From NCBI RefSeq assembly GCF_027921845.1, contig NZ_BSEN01000015.1, positions 506,636-570,635 of the forward strand: a stretch of 64,000 nt of DNA, given 5' to 3'. The notes under the pieces are model-generated. The model was not told the origin of the DNA. It saw only the letters and a list, made by a program, of their open reading frames with translations, and searched no databases. Numbering within the stretch: the first letter of the stretch is position 1; the number at the start of each line of letters is the position of its first letter. The DNA comes from Leifsonia poae. GTDB lineage: Bacteria > Actinomycetota > Actinomycetes > Actinomycetales > Microbacteriaceae. Positions 8,967 through 17,273 of this stretch are shown one piece after another. The position numbers were made by a program, and so were the translations under genes.

Positions 8967-9653
8967 ATGAGCCAGTCATTCTCCCTCTTGGATTCCCTCT
9001 CCGTGTCCGACCTGCAGACCTACCTGTCCCGGGCGGCCCGTGTGGAGGAAGGTTCGGTGCGCCTGATCGGCGGATCGGGCGTCCTCGCCGTGTACTCGGC
9101 GATCCTGTACCCGCGCGGCCTGCTCGACCAGACGCCGACGGTGCTCGGTCTGCGCACGTTCGCCATCCAGCCGGAGGTCGCGTTCGACGCGGTGGTGCCC
9201 ATCCGGTCGCTGCTCGATCGCCTGGCGCGGATCTCCGACGCTCTCCCGGTTGGCGACGGCGTCGACGGCCCGGTAGAGGTCCGGATGCCGCTCGAGGTCT
9301 CCACGGTCACCTGGGCCGGCATCTCGCCGCCACGGGGCGGCTGGCGGCCCGTCGGCGACGCCTCCGCCGACCTGCTGCAGCAGACGGCGAAGGACGGCAT
9401 CGCCGAGGTGGCCGAAGCGGTGCCGACGGGCACCGGCGAACAGCTCGTGCAGCGGGTGCGAGCCGAGGTCTGGGGCAAGCCGGTCGAGGGGCTGGAGTAC
9501 ATTCCGGCGGGCGCGGCGTTCGCCGCCGAGAGCCTCGGCTTCCTCGGCGAGGGCGAGCCGGTGTCCATCCTGGAGACCGGCCCATGGACGCGGCTCACGA
9601 CGAAGCGCGGCCACGTGCTGGTGCGCCGGCAGGCCTGGACGCTGCGCGCGTAG
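8967..9653 (+). CDS. Conserved hypothetical actinobacterial protein
   Basis: This 228-residue soluble protein has no signal peptide or membrane segment. I recognise it only as the kind of protein often annotated hypothetical in Microbacteriaceae. It contains a central strand-rich region (ILYPRGLLDQTPTVLGLRTF), a C-terminal region with LLQQTAKDGIAEVAEAV, and ends in a KRGHVLVRRQAWTLRA segment. No catalytic motif stands out. The start is supported by TAGTTT nine nt upstream. It is divergent from tesB, but nothing shows a functional link. Confidence 0.7.
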   Translation: MSQSFSLLDSLSVSDLQTYLSRAARVEEGSVRLIGGSGVLAVYSAILYPRGLLDQTPTVLGLRTFAIQPEVAFDAVVPIRSLLDRLARISDALPVGDGVDGPVEVRMPLEVSTVTWAGISPPRGGWRPVGDASADLLQQTAKDGIAEVAEAVPTGTGEQLVQRVRAEVWGKPVEGLEYIPAGAAFAAESLGFLGEGEPVSILETGPWTRLTTKRGHVLVRRQAWTLRA

Positions 9654-9707
9654 CCGCAGCGCCTCACCCCGCAGCGCTCCACTCCGCAGCGCCTCACCCC
9701 GCAGCGC
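9654..9707. repeat. 24-bp direct repeat, period 30 bp
   Basis: The 24-nt unit at 9654-9677 recurs exactly at 9684-9707. It is built from shorter CCGCAGCGC motifs and a partial third copy follows. It fills the gap between the convergent genes ending at 9653 and 9730, directly after the first stop. Confidence 0.6.
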
Positions 9708-9729
9708 CCCGCAGCAGGCAGCCCGTGCG

Positions 9730-11385
9730 TCAGCCGCGCGCGATCGCCCGGCCCACCTGACGGCCAGAGAACAGGCAGCCGCCGAGGAACGTGCCCTCGA
9801 GGGCGCGGTACCCGTGCACGCCGCCGCCGCCGAACCCGCTCGCCTCCCCCGCCGCGTAGAGCCCGGCGACCGGCTCACCGCCGTCGCCGAGGACACGGCC
9901 GTCGAGGTCGGTCTCGATTCCGCCGAGGCTCTTGCGGGTCAGGATGTGCAGCTTCACCGCGATCAGCGGCCCCGCCGACGGATCGAGCAGCTTGTGCGGG
10001 CTGGCCACCCGGATCAGCTTGTCGCCGCGGTACTCCCTGGCCCCACGGATGGCCGCGAGCTGGAGGTCCTTGCTGAACGCGTTGTCGAGTTCGCGGTCGC
10101 GCTCCTGGATGTGCTGCGCGACGCGCTCGCTGTCGAGCGGCACATCGGAGAGTCGCTGCATCCCCGCCAGGAGTTCGTCGAGTGTGTCGGCCACGACGAA
10201 GTCGGCCCCCTTCTCCTTGAACGCCTCGACCGGCCCGGGCGCCCCGGGACCGATCCGCTTCGACAGCAGCCGCAGGTCTTTGTTCGTCAGGTCGGGGTTC
10301 TGCTCGCTGCCCGACAGCGCGAACTCCTTCTCGATGATCTTCTGGGTGAGCACGAACCAGCTGTAGTCGGCGCCGGTCGTGCGCAGGTGCTCCAGCGTGC
10401 CGAGCGTGTCGAATCCGGGGAACAGCGGCACGGGGAGACGCTCGCCCGACGCGTCGAGCCACAGCGACGACGGGCCGGGCAGGATGCGGATGCCGTGCTG
10501 CTGCCACACCGGGTTCCAGTTCTGGATGCCCTCGGTGTAGTGCCACATCCGGTCGCCGTTGATGAGGCGCGCTCCCGCCGCCTCGCTGATTCCGAGCATC
10601 CGGCCGTCGACGTGCGCGGGGACGCCGGACAGCATGTGCGTCGGGGGAGTGCCGAGCCGTTCCGGCCAGGCGGCACGAACCAGGTCGTGATTGCCGCCGA
10701 TCCCGCCGCTGGTGACCGCGACGGCGGTGGCGCTGAGCTCGAACTCGCCGACGACTTCCCGGGAGCTGGGCGCCCCTCGGAGTGCCGGGTCCTCGGCGAG
10801 TATCGCGCCGCGCACGCCTGTGACGCGTCCGTCCTCAACGATGAGCTCGTCGACGCGGTGCCGGTGCAGCAGCGTGACGAGACCGGAGGCGACCCCCTGC
10901 TGCACGCGGCGCACGAACGGTGCGACGACACCGGGGCCGGTGCCCCACGTGATGTGGAAGCGCGGTACCGAGTTGCCGTGGCCGCCCGCGATGCCCGAGC
11001 CGCGTTCGGCCCAGCCGACGATCGGGAAGAAGCGCACACCTTTCTCGTGCAGCCAGGCGCGCTTCTCCCCGGCGGCGAACTGCAGGTAGGCCTCCGCCCA
11101 GCGCTTGGGCCAGTGGTCCTCCTCGCGATCGAAGCCGGCGCTGCCGAGCCAGTCCTGGCGCGCGAGGGCGAGGGAATCCTTCACGCCCATCCGGCGCTGC
11201 TCCGGCGAGTCGATGAGGAACAGGCCGCCGAACGACCACCACGCCTGTCCGCCGAGTGACGCGGCGGGCTCCTGCTCGACGATCGTCACGCGCTTGCCAG
11301 CGTCGATGAGCTCCGACGCCGCGACCAGGCCGGCGAGGCCCGCTCCGACGATGATGGCGTCTGACTCTGTGACTGCGTTGGTCAT
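9730..11385 (-). CDS. FAD-binding dehydrogenase (fumarate reductase/3-ketosteroid dehydrogenase-like)
   Basis: The 551-residue flavoprotein starts with a Rossmann FAD motif, VGAGLAGLVAASE (GxGxxG at residues 14-19), with the ribose-binding acidic residue in VEQE about 20 residues on. The C-terminus has the second FAD segment (GLYAAGEASGFGGGGVHG followed by LEGTFLGGCLFSGR) typical of the succinate dehydrogenase/fumarate reductase flavoprotein superfamily. Annotators call this subgroup FAD-binding dehydrogenase; its substrate is unknown. There is no signal peptide, so it is cytoplasmic. The ATG at 11385 has GAAGGAGACAC upstream, so the much longer open frame is not used. Confidence 0.87.
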   Translation of the reverse strand: MTNAVTESDAIIVGAGLAGLVAASELIDAGKRVTIVEQEPAASLGGQAWWSFGGLFLIDSPEQRRMGVKDSLALARQDWLGSAGFDREEDHWPKRWAEAYLQFAAGEKRAWLHEKGVRFFPIVGWAERGSGIAGGHGNSVPRFHITWGTGPGVVAPFVRRVQQGVASGLVTLLHRHRVDELIVEDGRVTGVRGAILAEDPALRGAPSSREVVGEFELSATAVAVTSGGIGGNHDLVRAAWPERLGTPPTHMLSGVPAHVDGRMLGISEAAGARLINGDRMWHYTEGIQNWNPVWQQHGIRILPGPSSLWLDASGERLPVPLFPGFDTLGTLEHLRTTGADYSWFVLTQKIIEKEFALSGSEQNPDLTNKDLRLLSKRIGPGAPGPVEAFKEKGADFVVADTLDELLAGMQRLSDVPLDSERVAQHIQERDRELDNAFSKDLQLAAIRGAREYRGDKLIRVASPHKLLDPSAGPLIAVKLHILTRKSLGGIETDLDGRVLGDGGEPVAGLYAAGEASGFGGGGVHGYRALEGTFLGGCLFSGRQVGRAIARG

Positions 11386-11468
11386 CCGGGTGTCTCCTTC
11401 GGCACAGGGGTGGTCGGGCGGGTGGGGCGGGTCTGGCGGGGGCCTGCCGCGCTCGTACGGGCCAGGCC

Positions 11469-11474
11469 TATTCT
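11469..11474 (+). promoter_or_regulatory. Predicted -10 TATTCT of gene at 11482
   Basis: TATTCT lies seven nt upstream of the ATG (spacer GTGGAGT), fitting the leaderless pattern. Confidence 0.4.
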
Positions 11475-11481
11475 GTGGAGT

Positions 11482-11892
11482 ATGGCGGTTCGAATCAACC
11501 ACATCACGTTCGACAGCGCGAATGCCTATGAGCAGTCCCTGTTCTGGGCACAGGTGACCGGCTTCTCGGAGGACCCGGACGACCCCAATGGCCCGGATGA
11601 CGAGGAGAACCTCATCATCAGTCCGGATGGCCTCACCCGGCTGCTCTTCATCAATGTGCCGGAGGGGAAGTCGGTGAAGAACCGGGTGCACCTCGACGTG
11701 GCACCGACCGACGGCACGCGGGATGACGAGGTCGAACGACTCCTCGCCCTGGGTGCGACGGTGTTCGCCGACCACCGGCTGCCGGATGGCCGCGGCTGGG
11801 TGGTGATGCAGGACCCGGAGGGCAACGAGTTCTGCGTCGAGCGCAGCCAGGCGGAGCGCGACGCGGCGGAGCTGGCGGCCCACCCCTCCTAG
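11482..11892 (+). CDS. VOC-superfamily (glyoxalase-like) protein
   Basis: This 136-residue protein looks like a single glyoxalase/bleomycin-resistance unit of the type common in actinobacteria (Glyoxalase_6-like). The conserved NRVHLDVAPTD strand and the end segment GWVVMQDPEGNEFCVE carry the family's His and Glu metal-ligand positions. Whether it binds a metal or acts as an enzyme, resistance protein or ligand binder cannot be told. The start at 11482 fits the domain's first strand (RINHITFDSAN). The gene is divergent from the flavoprotein with about 96 bp between. Confidence 0.82.
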   Translation: MAVRINHITFDSANAYEQSLFWAQVTGFSEDPDDPNGPDDEENLIISPDGLTRLLFINVPEGKSVKNRVHLDVAPTDGTRDDEVERLLALGATVFADHRLPDGRGWVVMQDPEGNEFCVERSQAERDAAELAAHPS

Positions 11893-12009
11893 CGATCCGT
11901 TCCCGCGGCGCATCCCTCGGACTGGGGGAGTCCGCACGTGCCGGGTGCGCGGGTAGGGCGTGGCAGGCTGTGACTCGCGCGAGATCCGCGCTGAGGGGGA
12001 GTAGCCGCC

Positions 12010-12552
12010 ATGTCCGACGCCCACGACGATCAGTCGACCACCGTTCCTGCCGAGCCTGTCGCCCCCGAGGTCTCGGTGCCGCCGGAGCTGGTCGGCCCCG
12101 CGGTCCCGGAGCCGGAGCGCGTCGCGCGCGGGCTCGCCCTCGCCTTGGTGGTGATCCCTGTCGGCGTCGCCGCCTGGGTGCTGCTCTGGAACATCGGCTT
12201 CATCGCGTCGATCGTGTCGTACGGCGTTTCGTTCGGGGCCGTCTGGCTCTACCGGGTCGGCTCGAAGGCACGGGTGACGCGGGCGTCGTTCTGGGGCGTC
12301 CTGGCGATCATCGTCGTCACGGTCGTGCTGAGCCTGGGTGCCGGCATCTTCTCCGACCTCGTGCAGGCCGTGGGCATCCCGTTGTCGGAGGCGCTCAGCG
12401 AGCCGCAGTTCTGGAGCCTGTTCTGGCGCAACATCTTCACCAACGGCGACCTCTGGAGCGCGTATCTCCCGCAGATCGTGCTCGCCCTGGCGTTCGCCGC
12501 GCTCGGCTGCTACCGCACCATCCGGATGCTCGCGAACGAGTCGCGCCGCTAG
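12010..12552 (+). CDS. Hypothetical four-helix membrane protein
   Basis: This 180-residue protein has a Pro/Val/Glu-rich N-terminal tail (about 1-38) followed by hydrophobic helices at roughly 42-60, 63-80, 95-115 and 150-168, so it is an inner-membrane protein. No known family motif is visible and I assign no function. The Shine-Dalgarno GGGGGAG is nine nt before the ATG. It converges on glbO with only 34 bp between stops. Confidence 0.72.
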   Translation: MSDAHDDQSTTVPAEPVAPEVSVPPELVGPAVPEPERVARGLALALVVIPVGVAAWVLLWNIGFIASIVSYGVSFGAVWLYRVGSKARVTRASFWGVLAIIVVTVVLSLGAGIFSDLVQAVGIPLSEALSEPQFWSLFWRNIFTNGDLWSAYLPQIVLALAFAALGCYRTIRMLANESRR

Positions 12553-12586
12553 TCGCGCCGCGGCCCATGGCGGACCACAGCGCCGG

Positions 12587-13051
12587 TCACTCCTCGAACG
12601 TGTTCACCATCGCGAAGGCTGCCCGCTCCAGGTAGGCCCAGAGGGTCTCCTCCTGCAGGGGAGGCAGGTCGAGTTCCTCAACGGCAGCGCGCATGTGCGC
12701 GAGCCAGCGGTCGCGCGCGTCGGGATTGACCTTGAAAGGCATGTGCCGCATGCGCAGCCGCGGGTGACCGCGCTGCTCGCTGTAGGTGCCGGGGCCGCCC
12801 CAGTACTGCTCGAGGAACAGCGTCAACCGCTCGGCTGCCGGTTCGAGGTCCTCTTCCGGATACATCGGCTTGAGAACCGGGTCGCCGGCGACGCCTCGAT
12901 AGAAGGCGTCGACGAGGCGTTTGAACGTCGCGTGCCCGCCGACCTGCTCGAAGAAGGTCTGCTCGACACCGGCGCCGTTCTCGCTCGAGCGGAGCACGAC
13001 GGGACTGGGCGGGACCGTTCCGGCGCTCTCGGGACTGGTGGGGATGGTCAC
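12587..13051 (-). CDS. glbO: Group II truncated hemoglobin GlbO
   Basis: This 154-residue protein is an oxygen-binding truncated globin. Group II landmarks are all visible. FYRGV carries TyrB10, MYPEEDL carries TyrCD1, YWGGPGTYSEQRGHP is the family signature, RMRHMPF carries the proximal F8 histidine, and RDRWLAHM carries TrpG8. The start is a GTG at 13051, one nt after the mscS stop, with GCAGGAG just upstream, so it is translationally coupled to mscS. The first 25 or so residues have no globin similarity. The likely role is oxygen or NO chemistry near the membrane; the link to the mechanosensitive channel is only genetic. Confidence 0.92.
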   Translation of the reverse strand: MTIPTSPESAGTVPPSPVVLRSSENGAGVEQTFFEQVGGHATFKRLVDAFYRGVAGDPVLKPMYPEEDLEPAAERLTLFLEQYWGGPGTYSEQRGHPRLRMRHMPFKVNPDARDRWLAHMRAAVEELDLPPLQEETLWAYLERAAFAMVNTFEE

Positions 13052-13052
13052 G

Positions 13053-14297
13053 TCACTCCTGCGGGGGCTTGGTGTTGGGCGGTTCGGCCGTGGGCGGTTC
13101 GGTCGGCTCGGCGGGGCCGGACGCGGTCGGCGTGGACGTGGTCGACGGCTTGGTGGTGGGCTTCGTGGTCGGCTTCGTGACGGGCCCCTTCGTGGACGGC
13201 GCCGGCTTCTGCGTCGCATCCGTGCCCGTCTCGATGGCGGTGCCCTTCAGACGGAGCGCGCGCGGGTCGGACGCGACGGTGGCGCCGCGCTTGGCGGCCG
13301 CGCGGGCCTTGCGTCCCTTCGGGGCCTCGTTCACGACCGGCGTCGGCCGGGTGCGAGGCGGTTTCGCGCCGGTCACGCTCGCCGCGCCGTCGAAGCCGCT
13401 GAGTACGATCGCGTTGAGCGACGGCAGCTTGACACCCATCTCGTCCAGCGCCGTCTTGAGGCGCATCCGGAGCTCGCGGGAGACGTCGTCTTTGGCGGTC
13501 GTGCGCGTCTTGAGCACGATGCGGATCACCATGGCCTCGGCCGAGATCGATTCGAGTCCCCAGATCTCGGGCTTCTCGAGGATGCGCGACCGCCACTTCG
13601 GGCTTGTCGCGAGCGCCGTCGCGGTCTCCATCATTTTGGCTTCGACGGCCTCGACGTCCGCGTCGTATGGCACCGCGAGATCGATGATCACGCGCGACCA
13701 GCCCTGCGACATGTTGCCGACCCGAAGGATCTCGCCGTTGCGCACGTACCAGAGCACGCCGTTGACGTCACGCACCTGCGTGATCCGGATGCCGACCCCC
13801 TCGACGACGCCGGTCGCCGGCCCGAGGTCGACGATGTCGCCGACGCCGAGCTGGTCCTCCATCACCATGAAGAGACCGTTGAGCACGTCTTTGACGATGT
13901 TCTGGGCGCCGAAACCGAGGCCGGCTCCGAGGGCGGCCGTGAGCAGCGCCAGCGAGCCGAGCGCAGTGGGAGCGAGGGTGTTGATCACCAGGATGATCGC
14001 GATGATGCCGATCGTCACGTTGACGATGTTCGTCAGCACCGTTCCGAGCGTTCGGGTGCGCTGCACCACGCGCACGGCGGCGAGCGGCGACGCGACCAGC
14101 GCCTGTGTGTCGGTGACGTTCTGGTTCTTCTTCACGCCGCTGACGATCTGGCGCACGACGCGCCTGATCACCACCCGCAGGATCCAGCTCAGCAGGAAGG
14201 CTCCGAGGATGATCGCCGCCACCTGCAGGAGGAGCCATCCACTCGCCACGGCCCACGCGCCGAGGTCGGTCCAGAAGTTCGATTGCAGCTTCAACAT
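13053..14297 (-). CDS. MscS-type mechanosensitive ion channel
   Basis: The 414-residue protein has an N-terminal hydrophobic helix (about 20-45), two more at about 90-115 and 118-140, then the pore-lining TM3 with the MscS-like GLGFGAQNIVKDVLNGLFMVMEDQ and the VGDIVDLG beta-domain entry. The C-terminal beta domain follows. It should open under membrane tension to release solutes in hypo-osmotic shock. After about residue 300 a low-complexity Thr/Pro/Lys-rich tail with repeated TKPT units extends to the end, longer than in E. coli MscS. A TAGGCT hexamer nine nt before the ATG suggests a leaderless mRNA carrying mscS and glbO. Confidence 0.9.
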   Translation of the reverse strand: MLKLQSNFWTDLGAWAVASGWLLLQVAAIILGAFLLSWILRVVIRRVVRQIVSGVKKNQNVTDTQALVASPLAAVRVVQRTRTLGTVLTNIVNVTIGIIAIILVINTLAPTALGSLALLTAALGAGLGFGAQNIVKDVLNGLFMVMEDQLGVGDIVDLGPATGVVEGVGIRITQVRDVNGVLWYVRNGEILRVGNMSQGWSRVIIDLAVPYDADVEAVEAKMMETATALATSPKWRSRILEKPEIWGLESISAEAMVIRIVLKTRTTAKDDVSRELRMRLKTALDEMGVKLPSLNAIVLSGFDGAASVTGAKPPRTRPTPVVNEAPKGRKARAAAKRGATVASDPRALRLKGTAIETGTDATQKPAPSTKGPVTKPTTKPTTKPSTTSTPTASGPAEPTEPPTAEPPNTKPPQE

Positions 14298-14306
14298 ATG
14301 CGTACG

Positions 14307-14312
14307 AGCCTA
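14307..14312 (-). promoter_or_regulatory. Predicted -10 TAGGCT of mscS-glbO
   Basis: TAGGCT on the minus strand lies nine nt before the ATG at 14297, with no Shine-Dalgarno in between. Confidence 0.4.
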
Positions 14313-14367
14313 CCGAGCCGCGCCTTGGCGGGTGCTGGGTCTCGCCGTCAGGCCGCCCGCTGTGGGA

Positions 14368-15045
14368 TCAGCGCTCGACGAGTCCGTTGTCGTACGCGAA
14401 GATCACGGCGTGCACGCGGTCGCGCAGCTGAAGCTTCGCGAGCACCCGGCCCACGTGGGTCTTGACCGTCGATTCGGTCAGGAAGAACTTCTCGCTGATC
14501 TCGCCGTTCGAGAGGCCCTCGGCGATCGCCAGCAGGATCTCGCGCTCGCGCGGGGTCAGCGCCGCCGTCGGGTCGGAGGCGGGCGTGCCAGCCGCGGCCG
14601 AGGCGGGGAGGACGTCGGCGAACAGTTCCAGCATCGAGCGGGTGACGCGGCCGGAGATGGCCGCGTCGCCGGCAGCCACGGCGCGGATCGCAGCGGTGAG
14701 CTCGGCCGGGCGGGCGTCCTTCAGGAGGAATCCGCTGGCGCCGGCCCGCAGTCCTCCGAAGGCGTACTCGTCGAGGTCGAAGGTGGTGAGGATGATGATC
14801 CGCGCATCCGGATTCGCGGCGACGATCCGGCGCGTGGCCTCGATTCCGTCGAGCGTCGGCATCCGCACGTCCATCAGGATGACGTCGGGACGCGACTCGA
14901 CGGCGAGCCGAACGGCCTCGCCTCCGTCGCCCGCCTCGCCGACCACGGTCAGGTCGCTCTCGGCGTCGAGCACCATGCGGAAGCCCAGACGAACGAGCGC
15001 CTGGTCGTCGACGAGGAGCACACGGATGGGGGGACGATCGGTCAC
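14368..15045 (-). CDS. NarL/LuxR-family response regulator
   Basis: This 225-residue response regulator has a receiver domain (VLLVDDQ at the start, phospho-acceptor D59 in ILMDVRMP, conserved Lys in GFLLKDARP). A LuxR/NarL helix-turn-helix follows (LTPREREILLAIAEGLSNGEISEKFFLTESTVKTH split over about 155-195). The start is a GTG at 15045, with CAGGAG upstream, overlapping the histidine kinase stop by four nt; the longer frame into the kinase is not used. Its partner is the kinase at 15042, and the likely target is the ABC exporter upstream in the same run of genes. Confidence 0.92.
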   Translation of the reverse strand: MTDRPPIRVLLVDDQALVRLGFRMVLDAESDLTVVGEAGDGGEAVRLAVESRPDVILMDVRMPTLDGIEATRRIVAANPDARIIILTTFDLDEYAFGGLRAGASGFLLKDARPAELTAAIRAVAAGDAAISGRVTRSMLELFADVLPASAAAGTPASDPTAALTPREREILLAIAEGLSNGEISEKFFLTESTVKTHVGRVLAKLQLRDRVHAVIFAYDNGLVER

Positions 15046-16436
15046 GAAGAACTCCTGGGCGAGATCGGTGCGGGCGGTGCGGGCGGTGTCGGCCGAGATG
15101 CCGAGTCGGGCGGAGATGCTGAGTCGGTCGGAGATGCTGCGTCGGGCGGTGAAACAGAGCTGGCCGAGGATGCCGCCGCCGGCGCGAGGGCGTCGAACTC
15201 CGCGCGCAGGCGCCACCCACGCCCGGCGCGTGGGCCGGCCTGAAGCGAGCCGCCGTACAGGCCGACGCGCTCGCGCAGCCCGAGCAGTCCGCGGCCGGAA
15301 CCCTGGCCCGGCGTCCCTCGAACGGTGGCGTCGTCGTCGACGGTGATGGAGATCCGATCGGCCGCGAAGGTGATGCTCACCTCGACGGTGGTGGCGAGCG
15401 AGGCGTATCGCAGTGCATTGGTGAGCGCCTCCTGCACCACCCGGAAGACCGTGAGCTGCTGCCCGGTGTCGGTCGGCGGAGTCCCGGTCACGCTGATGCG
15501 GACCGGGAGTCCCGCCGCGCGGAAGCGCTCGACCAGCTCGCCGAGCTCGCCGAGACCCGGCTGCGGCGCGTGCTCGGCCCCGTTCCCCTCGGTCGCGCGC
15601 AGAACGCCGAGTAGGCGCCGCATATCACCCAGCGCCGAGCGCCCGGTCTCTGCGACCATCCGCATCGCATCCGCTGACCGTTCGGGGGCCGTCGCGACGA
15701 GCCCCGCGGAGCCGTCTGCGAGTGTCACCATCACCGTGAGACTGTGCGACACGATGTCGTGCATCTCGCGGGCGATGCGGCTGCGCTCCGCCGCAGCGGC
15801 GATCACGGCCTGCTGGTCGCGCTCGCGCGCGAGCTGCTGCGCCCGGTCGATGAGGGCGGCGAGATAGCGGCGCCGACCTCCGATGTTGTTGCCGATCAGC
15901 ACCCACACGAGGGCGAGCACGATGACGATGACGCCCGACGCGATCGGTTCGTTGTCGAGCGGCGTGTAGAAGTTCACCTGCGCGAGGAGCCAGCCGGTGG
16001 TGAGCGCGATGACTGTCGCCGCCGAATAGGCCGCAAAGCCGATCCACGCGGCGCGCGCCGACCGGTAGACGGCCAGCGCGTAGAGCGCGAAGAGAGCGGG
16101 CACGAAGTCGATGTCGCGCGCGAGGGTGACACCGGCCAGCATCACCACCAGGGCGACGATGAACACCGCCCACGGCCGCTGGCGGCGCAGGAACAGCGCA
16201 GCCCCCGCGATGGCGTGCAGCACCAGGCGCGCGGCGAGCTGCCAGCTCGGCTCCATCACGATCGCAACGATGCCGGCCGTCAGGCTCGGCACCAGATAGA
16301 CGCCGGCGATCAGGGCGTCGACCAGCACCGGATGCGCCGCGAAGAACCGCCGGATGGCGCCTGGCGGCCGCGGCAGCAACAGATCACCCCCGGCCGGAGA
16401 AGCCGTCCGGCCGGGGGTGATCGGGTCAGTGGTCAT
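15042..16436 (-). CDS. Sensor histidine kinase, NarL/DesK type
   Basis: This 464-residue membrane kinase has about five transmembrane helices (roughly 38-180), the dimerisation/phospho-acceptor segment IAREMHDIVSHSL with H226, and a C-terminal ATPase region (QEALTNALRYA, VDDDATVRGTPGQGSGRGLLGLRERV). The last 50 residues are a Ser/Pro/Asp-rich tail encoded partly by three 18-bp tandem repeats. The ATG at 16436 has no Shine-Dalgarno, but TAGCGT lies six nt upstream. A perfect 17-bp hairpin covers codons 5-18, so a TTG at 16379 preceded by GGGGGTGA is a real alternative start. The gene follows the ABC permease by nine bp. Confidence 0.85.
   Translation of the reverse strand: MTTDPITPGRTASPAGGDLLLPRPPGAIRRFFAAHPVLVDALIAGVYLVPSLTAGIVAIVMEPSWQLAARLVLHAIAGAALFLRRQRPWAVFIVALVVMLAGVTLARDIDFVPALFALYALAVYRSARAAWIGFAAYSAATVIALTTGWLLAQVNFYTPLDNEPIASGVIVIVLALVWVLIGNNIGGRRRYLAALIDRAQQLARERDQQAVIAAAAERSRIAREMHDIVSHSLTVMVTLADGSAGLVATAPERSADAMRMVAETGRSALGDMRRLLGVLRATEGNGAEHAPQPGLGELGELVERFRAAGLPVRISVTGTPPTDTGQQLTVFRVVQEALTNALRYASLATTVEVSITFAADRISITVDDDATVRGTPGQGSGRGLLGLRERVGLYGGSLQAGPRAGRGWRLRAEFDALAPAAASSASSVSPPDAASPTDSASPPDSASRPTPPAPPAPISPRSSS
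15095..15148 (-). repeat. Three tandem 18-bp repeats in the kinase tail
   Basis: Units at 15095-15112, 15113-15130 and 15131-15148 differ at one to three positions and keep the frame. They encode repeats of the form D(S/A)ASP(P/T) in the disordered C-terminal tail, so copy number could vary without a frameshift. Confidence 0.75.
16382..16422 (-). terminator. Perfect 17-bp hairpin inside the 5' codons of the histidine kinase
   Basis: Arms 16382-16398 and 16406-16422 pair without mismatch around a seven-nt loop, and the stem is rich in GC. It starts 24 nt after the ABC permease stop, so it looks like that gene's terminator, yet it lies within the annotated kinase reading frame. Confidence 0.6.
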
Positions 16437-16442
16437 ACGGGA

Positions 16443-16448
16443 ACGCTA
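16443..16448 (-). promoter_or_regulatory. Predicted -10 TAGCGT made from the permease stop codon
   Basis: The permease TAG stop (16448-16446) begins TAGCGT, which lies six nt before the kinase ATG. This would give the kinase its own leaderless transcript. Confidence 0.4.
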
Positions 16449-17273
16449 CGCGTCGCGGCGCTTCATGACGACAGCGCCCGCGATGAACGAGACGGCGGTC
16501 CAGACGAGCACGATCAGCACGTTCTGCCACGGGTCGAGCTCGGTGCCCGCCCCGGCCATCGCCTGTCCGGCGTTGCTGATGAGGTACTTGGGCAGCTCGG
16601 CGATCCACTCCGTGGTGGCGAGCAGGCCGCCCACGATGCTGACGATGATCGGCAGGAGGAACACCACGCCGAGCGCCGCGGCGATGCCGCCCGCGGCCGA
16701 ACGGAGCAGGGTGCCGAGCCCGAGCGCGAACACCGAGACCAGGCCCAGGTAGGCGCCGGCGCCGAGGATCGCCCAGACGGTGCCAGCCTCGGTGAGGTCC
16801 ACGGGGAAGCCCTTGGACGACAGCACCGGTGCCGCGATGGCGTAGCCGGCGAGCGTGGTGACGATGCCGACGACGAACGAGCTGATGAAGAGCACGATCG
16901 CCTTGGCGACGAACACGGGCGTGCGACGCGGCACGGCGGCGAACGACGAACGGATCATGCCGGTCGAGTACTCGCCGGAGATCGCGAGCACACCGAGCAC
17001 GGCGACGATCAGCTGACCGAAGTACACGCCGAACGACGCGGTGCTGGTGACGAAGGTCGCCTTTGCCGCGGCGGGCATCTGCGAGACAGCGCTCTCCGGG
17101 AAGCTGAAGGCGACAAGCGAGGTGATCCCGAGACCGAGCACCAGCACGATCGCGTACGACCAGAACGTGGAGCGCAGGGTGCGGAACTTGATCCACTCCG
17201 AGCGGACGACGCGCGGGAAGGTGAGGTGCCCGAGCGAGCTGTGCCGGGTGGTGGGTGCTACTGCGGTGCTCAT
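16446..17273 (-). CDS. ABC-2 type transporter permease
   Basis: This 275-residue integral membrane protein has about six hydrophobic helices and an N-terminal cytoplasmic stretch (VVRSEWIKFRTLRSTFW), the usual coupling-helix start of ABC-2 permeases. It also has the family's SGEYSTGMIRSSFAAVPRR segment. It forms the membrane half of an exporter with the ATPase encoded just upstream, whose stop it overlaps by four nt (ATGA). The substrate, perhaps a lipid, peptide or drug, is not determinable. Together with the downstream kinase/regulator it is a typical stress-responsive exporter locus. Confidence 0.9.
   Translation of the reverse strand: MSTAVAPTTRHSSLGHLTFPRVVRSEWIKFRTLRSTFWSYAIVLVLGLGITSLVAFSFPESAVSQMPAAAKATFVTSTASFGVYFGQLIVAVLGVLAISGEYSTGMIRSSFAAVPRRTPVFVAKAIVLFISSFVVGIVTTLAGYAIAAPVLSSKGFPVDLTEAGTVWAILGAGAYLGLVSVFALGLGTLLRSAAGGIAAALGVVFLLPIIVSIVGGLLATTEWIAELPKYLISNAGQAMAGAGTELDPWQNVLIVLVWTAVSFIAGAVVMKRRDA

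Noticed and set aside
9654-9707. CRISPR-like direct repeats
   Set aside because: The units are low-complexity, the spacing is six nt, and there are no spacers or cas genes; it is a short tandem duplication.
11386-12024. N-terminal extension of the FAD dehydrogenase by 213 codons
   Set aside because: It is antisense to the VOC gene, and the ATG at 11385 has a good Shine-Dalgarno directly before the FAD motif.
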